IMG/VR virus record: IMGVR_UViG_3300025009_000054 | Span: 1-64,000 of that record | DNA: 64,000 nucleotides | Origin: a virus | Direction: 5' to 3' (one strand) | Part shown: positions 63,027-64,000 of the stretch, in pieces | How positions within the stretch are numbered: the stretch's first letter is position 1 | How the letters are laid out: each line of letters opens with the position of its first letter | Notes under the pieces: model-generated | Databases searched by the model: none | Told to the model about the DNA's origin: nothing | What the model saw: the letters and a program-made list of their open reading frames with translations, nothing else | Made by a program: the position numbers and the translations under genes

Positions 63027-64000
63027 TATCCAGCACCCTCAATTAACGTAATATTGGACACTACCAGTTGTGGCTTATCCCTATTATTCGATACCTTACC
63101 TCGCATCATGCAAATAACACCGTTCTTAGCATATTCACCACAATTGATATATGCCTTGGGGAATATTACAAAGTCTAGTGTCTGTTCATCATCAGCAATA
63201 ACTCCCATACACATATCTTCTTTCTTCGCATGTGTCTTAACAATACGCGCCGATGAAATTCGCCCTAAGACGGTTAATTCACAGCCCTCATTGGCTAGGG
63301 CAGTATCCATGCTTACAGCTTCATGCGTGAGAACCTGGTATCTCTCTTTGTAATAGACGAGCGATGATACCGTTAGCTCATTACCGAGTAAACTACGCTC
63401 AGCATTTGCTATTTCTACATGTGACATGCCAGCCGCAATTCTACAACCTGGATTTACTACCTCAAATGCTCCAGCTTTAAATAGTGCTTCTCTCATCGCG
63501 GAGTTAACTATCTTGGCAGGCATCCTGGCCTTTAGATCATCGATTGAAGTGAATGGACCGTTGGCATCACGTTCCACTATGATTTTCTCTGCGCATCCAG
63601 ATATACCTCTAACTGACTGCAATCCTAGATATATAGACCCATCAGTTGGTGTATATTCACATAACGATGAATTGATATCCGGTGGCCTGAGATGGATTCC
63701 ACGTTTTCTACATTCCAGAATGAGTGTGGGCTTTCTATCTTCCTTCGCGTGATTGAGCATCGCCGCGAAGAACTGCGATGGGTATTTTGCTGATAGCCAT
63801 GCTGTCCAGCATGTAATTACTGCATAACTTGAAGCGTGTGCCCTATTGAATGAGTATCCTGCGAAGAGCTCTATGTTGTCCCATAGGGCAGTCGCCTTCT
63901 CCCTGGACATACCTCTCTCGACTGCTCCATTAGTAAACGCTTCCCTATAAGGCTGTATTATTTCTTTCTTTTTCTTCGATACAGCCTTAACGATCTTATA
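63026..64000 (-). CDS. dnaE: DNA polymerase III alpha subunit, C-terminal part (5' end outside window)
   Basis: The fr ame is open to the right edge, so about 325 residues of the C-terminus are seen. KKKKEIIQPYREAFTNGAVERG..REKA..LWDNIELFAGYSFNRAHASSYAVITCWTAWLSAKYPSQFFAAML is diagnostic for the bacterial C-family polymerase fingers. A helix-hairpin-helix-like segment and an OB-fold (ELTVLGRISSARIVKTHAKKEDMCMGVIADDE) follow. A phage with its own C-family replicase is likely to replicate independently of the host enzyme. Confidence 0.93.
   Translation of the reverse strand, partial: YKIVKAVSKKKKEIIQPYREAFTNGAVERGMSREKATALWDNIELFAGYSFNRAHASSYAVITCWTAWLSAKYPSQFFAAMLNHAKEDRKPTLILECRKRGIHLRPPDINSSLCEYTPTDGSIYLGLQSVRGISGCAEKIIVERDANGPFTSIDDLKARMPAKIVNSAMREALFKAGAFEVVNPGCRIAAGMSHVEIANAERSLLGNELTVSSLVYYKERYQVLTHEAVSMDTALANEGCELTVLGRISSARIVKTHAKKEDMCMGVIADDEQTLDFVIFPKAYINCGEYAKNGVICMMRGKVSNNRDKPQLVVSNITLIEGAG

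Noticed and set aside
1-64000. Integrase, repressor or att sites marking a prophage
   Set aside because: No integrase, excisionase or direct-repeat att pair is visible in this window; lysogeny cannot be judged from it.

Overview
The window is part of a large tailed bacteriophage (Caudoviricetes) genome. Evidence for this is a terminase large subunit with both motor and nuclease motifs, a DUF6527 protein, dense head-to-tail small genes with ATGA/TAATG overlaps, a phage tRNA and phage replication/recombination genes. Essentially every supportable gene is on the minus strand, so transcription runs from high to low coordinates. Shine-Dalgarno sites are strong (GGAGG), one near-perfect bacterial sigma-70 promoter is present, and all three stop codons are used, so the standard bacterial code applies. 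The host cannot be named from sequence alone. Both ends cut genes (1..613 and 63026..64000).

Layout in transcription order. 64.0-57.8 kb, replication and recombination: DNA polymerase III alpha C-terminus, a Topo VI-A-like Toprim protein, an SbcD/SbcC (gp47/gp46-like) nuclease-ATPase pair and a zinc-ribbon sigma-70-type factor. 57.8-41.7 kb, packaging and presumed virion proteins: possible small terminase, DUF192 protein, nucleotidyltransferase-fold protein, ADP-ribosyltransferase-like protein, SWIM zinc-finger protein, FmdB-like zinc ribbon, TerL, three long unrecognised proteins carrying a recurrent R-T-A-Q/S motif, an 820-residue protein with embedded ECF-type sigma regions 2 and 4, and a holin-like membrane protein. 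41.5-25.7 kb, many small genes: HAD phosphatase, RNase HI, a lipoprotein, DUF6527, a DUF2135-like 678-residue protein, tRNA-Leu(UAA) and a SpoT-like HD hydrolase. 25.7-24.7 kb is a 1-kb non-coding, repeat-rich region. 24.7-8.9 kb is an accessory region of small transcription cassettes. 8.9-0 kb holds small zinc proteins, RtcB RNA ligase and separate CoaB- and CoaC-like coenzyme A biosynthesis genes.

The most unusual content is regulatory. A bipartite element occurs 19 times, always in the same orientation and upstream of genes: minus-strand GGCACC-like box, exactly 17 nt, then invariant CGTCTACAC. It has the layout of an ECF-sigma promoter, and the phage encodes a protein with ECF-like sigma regions. 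Many copies are followed at once by a small 5' hairpin, a GGAGG site, one small gene and a perfect-stem terminator, giving an array of self-contained cassettes. The same region holds seven paralogues of a Ros/MucR-like zinc-finger protein, and three intergenic stretches share a 20-bp palindromic element. I infer a dedicated phage regulon of sigma factor, repeated promoters and a zinc-finger regulator family. The parts are visible in the sequence. The functional link between them is inference.
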